Part shown: piece after piece, positions 1 through 12,470 of the stretch
Layout of the letters: the number at the start of each line of letters is the position of its first letter
Numbering within the stretch: the stretch's first letter is position 1
Origin: Parapristionchus giblindavisi
Taxonomy: Eukaryota > Nematoda > Chromadorea > Rhabditida > Diplogasteridae
NCBI GenBank assembly: GCA_943737045.1
Contig: CALSFV010000283.1
Location: forward strand, 84,501 to 148,500
Length of the DNA: 64,000 bases
Direction: 5' to 3'
The notes under the pieces: generated by a model
Database searches by the model: none
Seen by the model: the letters and a program-made list of their open reading frames with translations, nothing else
Told to the model about the DNA's origin: nothing
Position numbers and translations under genes: made by a program

Positions 1-295
1 CCCAAGGGGAGAATCATATGGAGACAACAGTCCGGGAAATTATGGCGCACCCTGTATACATCAGACCAATTCTTGAAAGCACAAACAATTTTCAATTCGT
101 TCAAAAAGCACGACAAAATAGTCACTGAAAGAGTACAGAATTATTTTGCAAGAAGATTATTTATGCGCTGTTATAGCCATACTTGGGATACTGTGCCCGG
201 TAGTGTACATAGAAACACCCAATTGGGAATAAAATCCTCATAAAAGCGCAGAGCGTATTATCAGGAGACTTTCAGTTTTGGATACCAGAGTAGAA
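1..295 (+). pseudogene. CR1/Jockey-type reverse transcriptase 3' fragment
   Basis: A degenerate remnant of the C-terminal part of a non-LTR retrotransposon ORF. Residues such as RVQNYFARRLFMRC and HTWDTVPG align with the same region of the better preserved element at 26975-29328 (QVQNYFTRRLFARC, STWDNMP). In-frame stops and small shifts break it. It lies in the intron after exon 7 of ZYG-11-like copy D, in the opposite orientation to that gene. The left end is cut by the window edge. Confidence 0.75.
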
Positions 296-1739
296 GCTTA
301 CTTGCACATCATTCGGATTGTGAATATGGCACTTGAGATAACCTGATGACTACGAGGTTGCTTAATTACATTAAGGCATTCTTCAATACAGACATTTACT
401 TTCGATGGATCAATGTATTCATTCTCACTTTTCTATAATATTGTTATTATTATTTTTTTTATAATTATGTATTACCGGTAGTTCATATAATGCATCAATT
501 ATTTCATCGTCTGCTCTATATCGGTTATTGTAGTAATCAAGTGTATGCAATGTGGTTGACATGCTACCAAAACTACAGATCTGAAGAAAAGTCCACGGAA
601 AAAAGGAATGGTCTTTGCATTCCATCTGCGTTCCTAAAAGCAAGATGTGAACATGGAGAGAGAAAAAAATGATAATCAAACGCTCGAAACGAGAGAGAGT
701 CAGAGTCGGAGTCAGACACAGAGTCAAAGTCATGTTCACTAACCGATCAGGCAAACAGTCTTCATCTTCTTATGTCTTCTCATGATGATCTTCAAATGGT
801 CAATACCAATCAAACTGTGCTCTTTATCTTCATCAGAAATATCCATGAATGAGAGTTCAGGCCATGGTGAAACATTTTCCTTGAGTATTCCTTCACAAAT
901 TATTGTTGTTAAGTTGATTCTAAACACACAATCATGTCTTTTGCATTTCAATGTTTGCCCTGGGCATGTATAGTCAAAATGCAATAAAGTGAACGATATT
1001 GCCCACCATAGACCCCCACGGATTATACTGTTTAGAAAAATAAACTCGCAGTGTGTCTCTGCTGTATGCCCATCACACCACATTGTTTCACATATTTTTT
1101 TCTTACGGATAGAGACATTTTTTTTTAAATTCCTTTTCATTTCAATCGATTCAGCACATCTCAAAACCACAACATTCACACTTGCAAGACGAAATTTTTT
1201 TAAAGAGAGCACACAACCTTTTTAGACAGTTTAGACCATGGTGGTTTATGGTGGGCCCTATCGTTCACTCTATTGCATTTTAACTGCAGTCTGAAAAAAT
1301 CACTCATAAATCGGATGAAAACCGAGTGGATAAGAACTATTAGCGTATGAGAAAAAAGCGTTATTGAATATACAAAGTAAACAAATAATTATCATTCATC
1401 GGTTCTCATCCGACATAGCGCCTTAAAACATGAGCATACCCGTAGTTTGAGGCCTTGCCAATGTCCAGTACTCTGAGATCCTTTAGACTGCATAAAGTGT
1501 TTGATAACTCTTCAATTGTCATTCTCAATTGAAGTTCGTGTAGTCCAAGATTCATCAATTTTTTGGTTTGGCTGGTACAGGATATGTTAGCAATTAGAGG
1601 ACATGAAGAGATGTCAAGATGGAGAAGTCGAGGGAGATTCTGAAGAAAATTGGTAATTTTCGAAATTATTCAATAAGTTGATGTTCAAAAGCCAAAGAAT
1701 TTTTCTCTCATATGAACCCAATGGAAATGATACAGTTAA

Positions 1740-1852
1740 AGGGAGTGTAACCTCTCTCAATTGTCTCTTCGACGCGCAATGCTCTCTCGTTGTTAGAGAA
1801 CGGAGAAATAGTGTGCACAATGAAGAGACCATTGAGAGAGGTTACGCTCCCT
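1740..1852. mobile_element. 113-bp TTAA MITE, copy 1
   Basis: Palindromic element with terminal inverted repeats AGGGAGYGTAACCTCTCTCA, flanked by TTAA at 1736-1739 and 1853-1856. It has exactly the length of the copies at 36141, 42399 and 43084. It has no coding capacity. TTAA duplications are typical of piggyBac-like transposition. Confidence 0.85.
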
Positions 1853-2209
1853 TTAATGAAAAGGACCAACTCGCTTCGTTTAGGTGCGAATTTTTTTGTT
1901 GCTTTTTTATTCTTACTTTTTTTGTTTCTTTTTTCCTCCTGAATAAAAAGTAAAAACCCAGCCAAAATCATCGCGGGTGTGAGAAAGCAACATTCAAAAA
2001 TTATTCAAACCAAGGCAGATTCAAAGACAGATCGTAAACAGCAAACCTTGAGCAAATTATGGAGAATTTCCGCTGTTATATATCTTGTACGAGGAATAAG
2101 AAGAGTGTTCAATGAATAGAATAAATCAATCTGAACAAATTTCAACTTGATATTGTGCATTTCATTTCAAACTTTTTCGATGGATAGTAGTGTTGTTTAG
2201 TCGAATGAA

Positions 2210-4110
2210 ACTACCGAATATTTTTGGTCGAATAAAATTTAGCTTTTTAGCCGACCTGGACTAAAAATGTCTGGACTAAAAATGCCAATTTAATCGAGAT
2301 TAAAGTTTAGTCGCGACTAAATTTGCATTTATTTTTTTGTGACTAAAATTGTTCAAAATGCGTTAAAATTAACAATTTCAATATTTTATCGGTGACATCG
2401 CAATACAACACAGTTTCCTGATCGTCTCTTCTGCTTTCATATACAACTGACAATCGAACAATTGACAATTTAAATCCGACAAGGAAAGACTTAGATGTCG
2501 AATTGAGACTTTTGAACTAGTATTGTGTATTTTGCTCATGCATGCAGAAGTTATAAGATGATAAATAAGACAATAAAAAGTTAATGAGATAGATTTCACA
2601 CACGAAACTTTTACAAAGGAGCAAAAAAAATTTCGATATGTGAACCGGAACAATACACATTCTGATCGAGGGCAGCACACATTACCACTACGCCACGCCG
2701 CCATGATTTCACTCTTCTTTTAGAGGCGTCTTATTTCAATCAAATAGAGGAGAAATGGACCAGTTAGCACCAAAAAACTAATGGAAAATGAAAGTGTATT
2801 CTCGAAAATATTCGAAAATATTAGTCCGACTAAATGCAAATTTGGTCGCGAATATTAGTCTATTTGCCCATTTGGCGATTGATGACTTCGGGATCATAAC
2901 TTAGACACTGATCGTTAAAGATCCAGACTTTTATCGTCATAGCCTTGTAACATAAACTTTGAATTCGATGATTTGGATACAATCGGCATACGCAAGATCA
3001 CTCTTAGTACTTTTATTTTTGAAAGTTTGCAAATGAATCGAGATTCAGAAATGCAAATTGGTTTTGGAACCCGACGATTTAAAACTGTCGATTGGGAACT
3101 GGCGATTTAGAACCATCGTTTCAAAACTTCGATGTGGTATCAAATTGAGAAAGCCCATTTCGAACTTGAAATGAGATGTATTAGGCCGTTTTAAAGGCGA
3201 TCCCAGATATGCAAATCATGGAAATGAGTTAAGCGGTAGAGATTTGTATGTAAAACAATGAAATTTAGATCTCAATCAGAGATAATAATAATAATATATT
3301 TATCGCATCTTGGAGAAATAAGACAAGAGAGATTTTTTTCATAAACAATTAAAATACATATTAAAACAAGAAGTAGCGACGATATAGGTGCAATTACAGT
3401 CGCAATCCGCATGTCTAAACGATAATATGCAAGTTATTCCATGTTCATCAACATGGTTACAAAATGGACATTTTGAAAAGATGGTTCTAAATCGACAGTT
3501 CCCAATCGACGGTTATAAATCGTCGGGTTACAAAACCAATTTTCATCAATAGAGCGGGAGCAAATTGAGAATTATGCAAAGTTCATTCTGCGAGCTCGTT
3601 GACAAAATGATCGGTTCTTCAATTGCAATTCTTACTAGAGAGTAATCCCTTCGTCCTTTTCAAGTTGAAAATTGTCTATTTATTTTCTTTTTGGAAGTTT
3701 TCGCGGTGCTATTCCATGCCGAGTTGTTTTAATCAGACGAGTTCAAATCTCAGTTTTTTCTAATGTTATTTCCTTGAAAAACTTTCATCAAAAGTAGTTT
3801 CCTAACTTTTGATTCCGAAATCATCGATCGCCGCTCATTAAGTCGAGACTAAAATGAAAAAAAATATTCTGGAATCATTTTTAGTCTGGACTAAAAATGC
3901 AAATTTACTCGAGACTAAATTTTAGACTATCTAACAAGAGTACTGTCCAGTACATAGACTAAATTTTAGTCTCGAATAAATTTTCATTTTTAGTCAAGAC
4001 GAAAAAATGATTCCGAAAAATTTTTATCCTTTTAGTATCGACTAAATGGGCAAAAAGAATAATATTCGAGACTAAATTTGCATTTTGCACAAAAATTACA
4101 CTTTGTTAGA
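2210..4110. repeat. Diverged fold-back repeat with TTTAGTCGCGACTAAA-type motifs
   Basis: The stretch is rich in short palindromic words built on GACTAAA/TTTAGTC (2220-2350, 2820-2880, 3840-4090). An inner inverted repeat around 3060-3130 pairs with 3480-3560 (CGATTTAGAACCATCG against GATGGTTCTAAATCG). A similar, oppositely oriented block lies at 5730-6360. I see no ORF with family signal. It fills the intron between exons 3 and 4 of copy D. Confidence 0.55.
2630..2704 (-). pseudogene. tRNA-like sequence embedded in a repeat
   Basis: On the minus strand there is an A-box-like GGCGTAGTGGTAATG and, about 45 bases later, a degraded B box (TTCCGGTTCAC). Relatives occur at 5872-5946 (plus) and 11415-11493 (minus). 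The stems do not close well enough for a functional tRNA. Confidence 0.5.
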
Positions 4111-4207
4111 CCCTAGTCTCATCAATCAATATCTTATCTGTTACTTTATCTATGTCCCCAATCCACAATCCTAACCAGAATGTGGACAGTAGAAACCAAA
4201 AAAACTA

Positions 4208-4700
4208 CGGCATATCAGGCCTGCCGATTCGGCGCGGATGAGCCTGAAATATGTTACGTATCTTTTGTAGGGCTACAGTGGTTTACGAAAAAATACATCC
4301 ATGGATACGTGTGGATCATCCCCTTGGAAATTTCCTGATAATTTGAAGTCATTTCCGCCACCCACAATCTCTCGTTTCACACACTCTCTCGCCCATTCCT
4401 TTTCATTACATTCCATTCCATTCTACACCGCACGGTCTCGAGCGCGCGATGTGGAATGAAACATATCGTTTTCTCCCTTTCTCTTCCCTGTATTTCTTTT
4501 ACTCTCCGGCGAGAGAGTGTGTGAAACGAGAGATTGTGGTTGGGCGAAAATGACTTCAAATGATCCGAAAATTTCCGAGAGGATGAACTACACGTCTCCA
4601 TGAACGTATTTTTTCGTTAACCACTCATTTTGAAGCCCTCGCAAAGTTACATAGCATATTTCAGGCTCAACCGCGCCGAATCGGCAGGTTTTGAGTTATT
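4208..4700. repeat. Fold-back element
   Basis: Arms CCTGCCGATTCGGCGCGG at about 4220 and CCGCGCCGAATCGGCAGG at about 4672 are inverted copies. Further inward, fragments carrying ctctcgtttcacacactctc (4370-4390) are mirrored at about 4512-4535. No ORF is seen. An outer CAGGCCTGATAT word at 5006 mirrors ATATCAGGCCTG at 4212, so the full element may reach about 5015. Confidence 0.6.
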
Positions 4701-5014
4701 TTGCCCACAGTGTAGCGCTGTTCGGAAGCACTTTCATGACTTCTGGTTTGTTTAGTTCGATAGAGCGCGGAAAAATAGCGGGGGTTTACCTCGTGGTAGT
4801 TGTTCACAGAAATGCACCTGAACCGAGATATTTGAGTTCCAAGTTGTGTTCCCGGATGACCGACTCGGTGTAGGAAGCCCCAGAATGATATTTACACAAT
4901 GGGACTTTGGGGGATGGTAGGGCTTGCCTAAACAAGAATAAAACTGGGGAGAACTCGTTTTGTAATTTTCTCCATTCCGGTCGTTAGCTCGATTCTCTCG
5001 TGACAGGCCTGATA

Positions 5015-5730
5015 TAGCAAACTGCTATATAGTCGAATGAGAAAATGAAAGGAATGAATTTTCCTTCTCGAGAGGGGGTTGACCGAACCTATGTATATCA
5101 TATCGTGATATGCGAATGACTTCGAGAGACGGCTATATATATGCCTTCCTGTATATGCCTTCCAAGATGCGTTTGGCCAAACTCATCTTGACAAAGTAAT
5201 TGTTCGTGGCCGTGAGAGAGAATGAGAGAGCAGCCGATTGAACTTTAACACCATGAAGCACAATTATTTTTACAAAAAATCTTAAACTTATATTTTATAG
5301 TGCATATCACACATAATTGTACAACTACATTTATTTATTTATTATGTCAAGAAAAGAAAATGAAAAGCATAACAAAGGAGAAGAGATTGGCCAATCTCCT
5401 CTCTCATTTAAATATGACTTTCAATATGCATTTGGCGGTCTCTACTAGACAGTTACTCTTTACAGACTCCGCCAACTTTCCCCACCTTAGCTCCACATTC
5501 ATTTCTGGCCTCAGTTTTCCAACAGTAGGGACAGGGCGGAGACCCTTCCACATCTACAATATTTTCTCGCCTCTATGTTGTTGAACTTTACGTTACTCGC
5601 ACTTGTGTTGAATAAAAGTGATAAATCTCGTCTGCTACTTTTACATCGCATATCTAACCCATTGTCCGTAAAATATCTGGATACCGTATTCTCTTTTGTA
5701 TTATTTCGTAATCGGTAACAATATTTTATG
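5015..5730. other. Intronic stretch with no recognised feature
   Basis: It lies in the intron between exons 3 and 4 of copy D. I see only AT-rich sequence and scattered GAGAGAATGAGAG words. No open frame longer than about 90 codons is present and none shows family signal. Confidence 0.4.
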
Positions 5731-6365
5731 CATTTAGTCTGGACTAATATTTTCGAATATATTCGAGAATACACTTTTTCATTATCCATTACTTTTTGGT
5801 GCTAACTAGTCCATTACTCGTCTATTTGATTGATGTAAGACGCCCTTAAAAGAGGAATAGAACCATGGAAGCATGGTGTAGTGGTAATGTATGCTGCACT
5901 TGATCATACTGTGGATGGTTCGGGTTCACCCATCGAAATTTTTTTTGCTCATTTTTAAAACATTCTTGCGTGAAATATATTAAAAAAAATTTATTTATTT
6001 ATTTATCATACATCATAAATATGTTTCAACAAATAAGATCAACGAATCAAAATTAAGAAATCTGCACAGGGGAAATCTATCCCATTAGCTTTTCATGAGT
6101 ACAATACTGACAATAAGACTTTCCTTGGCGGATGGAAATGTGATTTATGTATATGAATGCAGAAGAGACGATCAGGAAACTGTGTTGTATTCCGATGTCA
6201 CCGATAAAATATTTAAATTGTTAATTTTATCGCATTTTGAGCACTTTTATTCATGAATAAATGCAAATTTAGTCTCGACTAAATTTTAATCTCGACTAAA
6301 TTGATATTTTTATTCCAGACTTGAAAGACCGGTCGACTAAAAGCTAAATTTTATTACTGGATAGT
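5730..6365. repeat. Repeat related to 2210-2900, opposite orientation, with tRNA-like insert
   Basis: It shares the interspersed GACTAAA words and the same order of segments as 2210-2900, read in the opposite direction. It includes a tRNA-like stretch at 5872-5946 with GGTGTAGTGGTAATG and GGTTCGGGTTCACCC. The two blocks appear to be copies of one non-autonomous element. Confidence 0.55.
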
Positions 6366-6927
6366 GGTGTTGTCACCAGCCGATAAAATTTGATATAAAA
6401 ATTGAAATTTTATGTAAAATATAATCGCACCTGAGATATGAAGCTTTCTGGAATATCATCGAATCCGATTAGAGCAACTTCTATCAGTGTATTACATTGA
6501 CTCAATAACTCAGGAACGATGAATGAAGCGTCTTAATGAAGCAAAATAAATAAATGAATGAATGAATAAATAAATAAATAAAAGTAAGCATCTAAATGAA
6601 ACGTTTATTATTAACAGAAACAACACACTCGTCTCGTGAAACTAAAAGGATATACATTAATTAATTAACTAATTAAAATACAAAATGACAATTGTGCGCC
6701 AATCCAAATGTTCTTGCAGCGAAATTTATAATTTTACAACATGAATTATCTTTAACATTATGCATGCAAACATATATGTGAATCTTCCTTTTAGTTATCA
6801 TTTGTTTAATCAAACGGCCATCTGATCATAAACTATTTATTCTTTATTATTTATTCTTTAACTCCATAATACCAGAGGTGACATGTTTACGATCAGGAGG
6901 GGAGGGTGCAGAGAGCTGGACGATTAA

Positions 6928-7095
6928 TGTGGTGTTAAAATCTCGGAAAAGTAGATGGAAAAGTATAGCTTCATCTTTGACAAACTCTAACAATAAAATA
7001 ACGAAGCTACGCTACTTTTCCAAATACTTTTACAATCACAAAATTAACACTACTTTTCACTTTTGCATCTACTTTTCCTAGATTTTAGCACCACA
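6928..7095. mobile_element. Harbinger-like MITE, copy 1 (internally deleted)
   Basis: Terminal inverted repeat TGTGGTGTTAAAATCT with sub-repeats GGAAAAGTAG. It is flanked by TAA on both sides (6925-6927 and 7096-7098). It is about 60 bp shorter than the other copies. A 3-bp TNA-type duplication is the known pattern of PIF/Harbinger elements. Confidence 0.75.
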
Positions 7096-7454
7096 TAAAC
7101 TACAATGATCACTAAAAGGTGCTGAAGGGACAATAGAATGAATAATATCATAACTACTGAAGATAAGGTCAAGGACTCTAGTCGGGAAATTTACATATTG
7201 ACGGAAATAATTATCACATGAAAAAAGAAAGTAGATCATTGGGTATGGGAGATGATAATGTATTCCAATCGATAAATGGGTAATGAACACAACTATGATA
7301 AGAAAAGTTAATTTTTTGTCTAGGTATGAGTGAATAAAAGATAGTAAGGATGAGAGAGAAGATGAGGGTGCATTAGGGGAACGGAAAGCTATGCAAATGC
7401 GAACTTTTGGAAAGGGAAAAGAGGGAGAGGGAGAGAAATGAGTATCTATATTAA

Positions 7455-10065
7455 GAGACCAGCTCGGTAAGACTCGAGCATGGTCCGGTCATTCGCCAAG
7501 ACTTTCGATCTGGCCCTCAATACTTTCATCATAGACACATACCGGGGGCGGACCGACGAAAGTAATAGTGGAAATGACCTGCGCCTCAAATCCGGCTCAC
7601 ATATGCCGCATTAAATAAAAATTTGAAAAATTCATAACTTTTCAATCGTGATCGCTTGGACTTTTATTTCTATTTATTGGTGAGCAACATGTCATGTACC
7701 CTTATAAACATAGCTGAGCAGTAATATCATATCGTTCTGAATATGTTTTTTCGTGTATGTTTTTCAGATTTTTCTTCTTCTATCATCATTGAATACTGCA
7801 AGAAATGTCATAGTGCATATTGTAACCCTGGCGATTATGTACATGGTGGTCACATTCCCTTGGCCAGCTGTCATAAGCCTCGAGAATTGCAAGTGAATGT
7901 GAGATATGTATGTGAAAAATTGCAAAAATCGAAAAATAAATTTCTTGAAATTCGCAAGAGTAAGAGGTAGAGTTGGCTATTCGGGGGTTGCGGGCCCGCA
8001 TCCTCAGAGGGAGGCGAGGGGAGCGATTGCGGGCCCGCAACGTCAATGCGGGCCCGCAATGGCATGCGGGCCCGCATTGACGTTGCGGGTCCGCAATGAT
8101 ATGCGGGCCATTGCGGGCCCGCATCCCGCATCCCGAATAGCCAACTCTAGTAAGAGGTAGCTTTATTATGTCATATCACTCGTAGCGATGCGCGAATATA
8201 TGAACAATATACAAATAGACTCAGACTCATTTTTTTTTAAAATAGAAAAATAATATTTTATTTTTGTTTTTTCAACTCCCACATTCAGTCGACCGTCAAG
8301 TCAAGTTGATTCATAGGGCGGATGGTGGCTATTGACCGTATAAAATACACTTGTTTATTTGGTACGAGAGTAGCCAACCACTCCCACAAGAGACTTTCTT
8401 GTTTTGCATGGTTCAGAAACTATGCCGATCTCTTTTATATGTAATATAGCGCGCGGCGAGGGCAGCCGGGTTAGAGAGAGGCAGCGGAGAGACAATCGAG
8501 AGGTGGGGCGCGATGTAGAAGGCTACATCTCGCTCGCCTCTCGATTGAGACTTCCGTTCGTTAGCACCATTTGTCATTTTCTTATGCAAGTACATTTTAT
8601 ACGCACAAGAATGCATGTGCGTTTGCGTTAACGACTGCCACGTGAGGAATCGTCATTTCGCAGATCTCGAATATTTTTTTTAATTATCAAACTTGAATAT
8701 TTATAGGTTTCTTACATATATATCGGTTATAAGGTGGCGTTCTACAATCAAAGTTGTACCATTGTTATCAGTAGGAGTGTACGATATTGCATTACCGTAA
8801 TCGCCAGGAATCACGAACTAATTTGTTTTCAGTCGACCCATTATTTTCAACCATGACCCCGGGGTCATGGTTGAGAAAGGATGAGGTCGAAAAATTCATG
8901 ATGATCCAAGATCATATACTATTTGGTATTATATCAACAGTGGGCCAACTTTTATTTTTACGGATACCATAACTCGAATTACCGTAATAGTAATGCAGGC
9001 ACCTGAATTTTCCGAGAATTTCACAATATAATTATAGGATACGGTAGCTAGATTACGGTAATTCGGGTTACGGTAAACATAAAAGTTGGCCCACTGTTGA
9101 TATAATGCCACTTAGTATTTGGTCTGTTATCATCATGAATTTTTCGACCTCAGCCATTCTCAACCATGAACCAGGGGTCATGCTTGAGAATCATGGGTTG
9201 ACTGAAAAAAAAATCAGTTCGCGATTCCTGGCGATTACGGTAATGCAATATCGTACACTCCTACTGATAACAATGGTACAGCTTTGGTTGCTGTACGCTA
9301 TCTTCCAACCGATTTATATGAAAGAAACATATAAATATTCAAGTTTGATAATTAAAAAAAAATATTCGAGATCTGCGAAACGACGATTCCTCACGTGGCA
9401 GTCGTTAACGCAAACGCACATGCATCAGCCACCATCCGCGATATGAATCAACTTGACTTGACGGTCGACTGAATGTGGGAGTTGAAAAAAACAAAAATAA
9501 AATAATTATTTTTCTAATTTTTTTTAAAAGGATTCTGAGTCTGTTTGTATATTTTTCATATGTGCGAGCATCGCTACAAGTAAAGTGACATAATAAAGCT
9601 ACCTCTTACTCTTGAGAATTTCAAGAAATTTAATTTTCGATTTTTGCAATTTACAAATATCTCACATTCACTTGCAATTCTCGAGGCTTATGACAGGTTG
9701 GCTGGCCAAGGGAATGTGACCACCATGTACATAATCGCCACGGTTACAATATGCACTATGACATTTCTTGCAGTATTCAATGATGATAGAAGAAGAAAAA
9801 TCTGAAAATCATACACGAAAAAACATATTCAGAACGATATGATATTACTGCTCAGAAGTCCTAGCTATCACGATTGAAAAGTTATGAATTTTTCAAATTT
9901 TTATTTAATGCGGCATATGTGAGCCGGGTTTGAGGCGCAGATCATTTTCACTATTACTTTCGTCGGTCCGCCCCCGGTATGTGTCTATGAAGAAAGTATT
10001 GAGGGCCAGATCGAAAGTCTTGGCGAATGGTGGTCAAAATGCTCGAGTCTTACCGAGCCGGTCTC
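7455..10065. mobile_element. TTAA fold-back element 1
   Basis: A 2.6-kb near-palindrome with ends GAGACCAGCTCGGTAAGACT and its inverse, flanked by TTAA at 7451-7454 and 10066-10069. Long arms (7455 to about 8770 and about 9240 to 10065) surround a centre with its own inverted repeat around CATGACCCCGGGGTCATGG (8850-8870). The left arm carries two extra segments absent from the right arm: a MITE at 7969-8148 and about 280 bp at 8331-8610. No transposase is recognisable. It lies in intron 2 of copy D. Confidence 0.85.
7969..8148. mobile_element. GC-rich MITE with 10-bp target duplication
   Basis: A 180-bp palindromic insert with ends AGAGTTGGCTATTCGGG and its inverse. AGTAAGAGGT is directly repeated at 7959-7968 and 8149-8158. 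The interior has five words of the form TGCGGGCCCGCA or close variants in otherwise AT-rich DNA. The opposite arm of the enclosing fold-back (around 9600) keeps a single AGTAAGAGGT with no insert. A 9-10 bp duplication suggests a Mutator-like (MULE) origin. Confidence 0.85.
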
Positions 10066-10069
10066 TTAA

Positions 10070-11050
10070 GAGTTCGGATCTGTAAGACTCGAGCATTTCG
10101 GCCAGATTCCGGACATTTCGCCAAGAATTTTGATTCAGGCCACTGTACTTTATGGGTGTAGGGTACCTTGTGCCCACATTACAAAATGGTACCCAAAGTG
10201 GCCCTAGCAGTGGAACGCGGCGTGCCAGGTGGGCGCCAAGTTTAAAAACTCGATTTTCATATTTTTTTCAACCGAACAAGCTAAAGGCCAAATTTCTTCG
10301 GCATGCCTCATTCAACATAAAAATTTGGTTGAAAGGAGAGATCAGCCGTTGAGCATTGGCTGAATATTCTTCACATCATTAGTACTTCGCAATAAGCCAC
10401 ATAAATGAAAACATTTCAAACTTGAGAAATTATGAATTTTTCAGACCATGAAAATCGAAATTTTCAAATTGATCCAAATGATGGGCTTCTTGTGTCATTT
10501 TACTCGACTCACCTCGAAACTTTGAGTAGACCACAATTCCGCACTAATCGTTTGGAAAATACAGCAAAAAAACATGAAATAACGCTTCTGAGTCAAGTTG
10601 GAAACACTCAGACCGTTTTTTTCCGACACGCGCAATCAAAGATCTAGCATGGTTACATGCATTAGTATATGGGCTACATTAATATACTAGAGAATTTTTG
10701 CGGAATTGAAATTGAGATGCCGAGAAATCGGAAAAACCCGAAAATTCGGGTAAAAAATCAGTCTAGGAATTGCTTAAAATTAATCTCAATAGTCTTTATG
10801 TGCACGTTGGGAATGCCTAACACAATGCCGAAGAAATTTGGACTCTAGCTTGTTCGGTTGAAAAAAATATGAAAATCGAGTTTTCAAACTTGGCGCCAAC
10901 CTGACACGCCGCGTTCCACTGCTAGGGCCACTTTGGGTATCATTTTGTAATGTGGGCCCAAGGTACCCTACGCCCATAAAGTGCAGTGGCCTGAATCAAA
11001 ATTCTTGGCAAAATGTCCGGACAATGCTCGAGTCTTACAGATCCGAGCTC
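10070..11050. mobile_element. TTAA fold-back element 2
   Basis: A 981-bp palindromic element with ends GAGTTCGGATCTGTAAGACT and GAGCTCGGATCTGTAAGACT. It is flanked by TTAA at 10066-10069 (shared with element 1) and 11051-11054. Arms contain a GGTACC-type segment and ACTCGATTTTCATATTTTTT (about 10241), which resembles the arms of the element at 59392-63306. No ORF with signal is present. Confidence 0.85.
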
Positions 11051-11184
11051 TTAAGAGATTAAACTGATTGACAGCAAAATGATGAAACTAGGATAGAATT
11101 TGAAACAGAATGAGCAATGAATGCTACACCGCCTCCCCTATCTGAATTGGCCTGATTTGGCAGAGAGAGGACGATCTTGTCTAC

Positions 11185-11725
11185 TAAGGGAAGTATGAGA
11201 AATGTCTTTTAGACTTTTGAACGAGACTATTTTTCCTCGATAGGTATAGGAAATATATGGACGGAACCAAAAAAATTAGCTGCAGCCATGCACTTTCAGA
11301 TTTTATATAATCAATTGAAGTTTGTGAAAAAATTCTTCATTTTTTGAAGAAAAAAAACAGACTGTGTAGGCGACAAGAAGTGTATGAAACAAGGCGTGTG
11401 AATGAGCAAAAGAAAAATGTCTATGGGGTACTCGAACCAAGGACATCCTGATCTAGAAGAGCACACACTACCACTACGCCACGCCGTCATGTTCTCTATC
11501 TTCTTTCAGGCGTGCCTTGTTTCATACACTTCTTGTCGCGTACACAGTGTGTTCTTTCTCCAAAGAATGAAGAATTTTTCACAAACATCAATTAATTATA
11601 TAAAATCTGAAAGTGCATGGCTACAGCTAATTTTTTGGTTCCTTCCATATATTACGTATTCCTATCGAGGAAAAATAGTCACGTTCAAAAGTCTAAAAGA
11701 TATTTCTCACACTTCCCTTGTAAAA
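11185..11725. repeat. Fold-back element with tRNA-like insert
   Basis: Arms 11185-11395 and 11510-11725 are inverted copies (AAGGGAAGTATGAGAAAT against ATTTCTCACACTTCCCTT). The middle (11415-11493, minus strand) holds a tRNA-like stretch with GGCGTAGTGGTAGTG and GGTTCGAGTACCCC. Confidence 0.7.
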
Positions 11726-11939
11726 CAAAGATATTGAGGATTTCTACCAACCAGCATTGAATCAGAATCATTATGATTTAGCCATGTTTCATTTAACGCT
11801 ATAGCTCGGTGATCATTACTGTCTAATAGAAAAGACAAATTGGCATAAAATATGGAAAATTGTGAATCAATAGAAGGAGACAAAGAAAGGATATGTAATG
11901 GAGATTGGGAAACATTATTCAAACTGCTGCCTGCCTCCT

Positions 11940-12470
11940 ATCTGGACTTGGTTACGCGATCCGCCAGACAACTACCGTACTCCAAGTCATACAGTAGCCG
12001 ACCCATGAAAGCATCTAATCTGAACATTACTGGTGCTTATGTTATCTCAGGTCACTGGTGGAACCGGGGTTACGGTAGCGGTGGACGATGCATCAGTTAC
12101 GGTAGGCGTTCGTTGGGTCACCAGCAGAATGACCTGAGATAACATAAGCACCAGTAATGTTCATGTGGTGTTAATATCTTGGAAAAGTAGATGGAAAAGT
12201 GAAAAAGTAGTGTTGATTTTGTAATTGTAAAAGTAGGTGGAAAAGTAACAATCCAACACTCTTGTTAATTGTTTGTGTTGTAAAAGTTTGTCAATTACGA
12301 AGATATGCTGATTTTCCAGCTACCGTTACAATCACAAAATTAACACTATTTTTCACTTTTCCATCTATTTTTCCAAGATTTTAACACCGCATCAGATTAG
12401 ATGTTTTCATGGGTCCGTTACTGTAGGACTTGGAGTACGCTAATTGTCTGGCAGAGGGCGGTGAGGTTCC
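11940..12470. repeat. Fold-back element interrupted by a Harbinger-like MITE
   Basis: Arms around 11955-12055 and 12127-12163 plus 12392-12450 are inverted copies (CTAATCTGAACATTACTGG against its inverse). The right arm is split by the MITE at 12164-12391. The centre has GTTACGGTAG-type words. Confidence 0.7.
12164..12391. mobile_element. Harbinger-like MITE, copy 2
   Basis: TIR TGTGGTGTTAATATCTTGG, 228 bp, with TCA duplicated at 12161-12163 and 12392-12394. The uninterrupted left arm of the host fold-back (around 12023) shows the empty site with one TGA/TCA, confirming a 3-bp duplication. Confidence 0.85.

Noticed and set aside
7786..8160. Arg/Pro/Gly-rich open frames on both strands
   Set aside because: They come from the palindromic GC-rich MITE.
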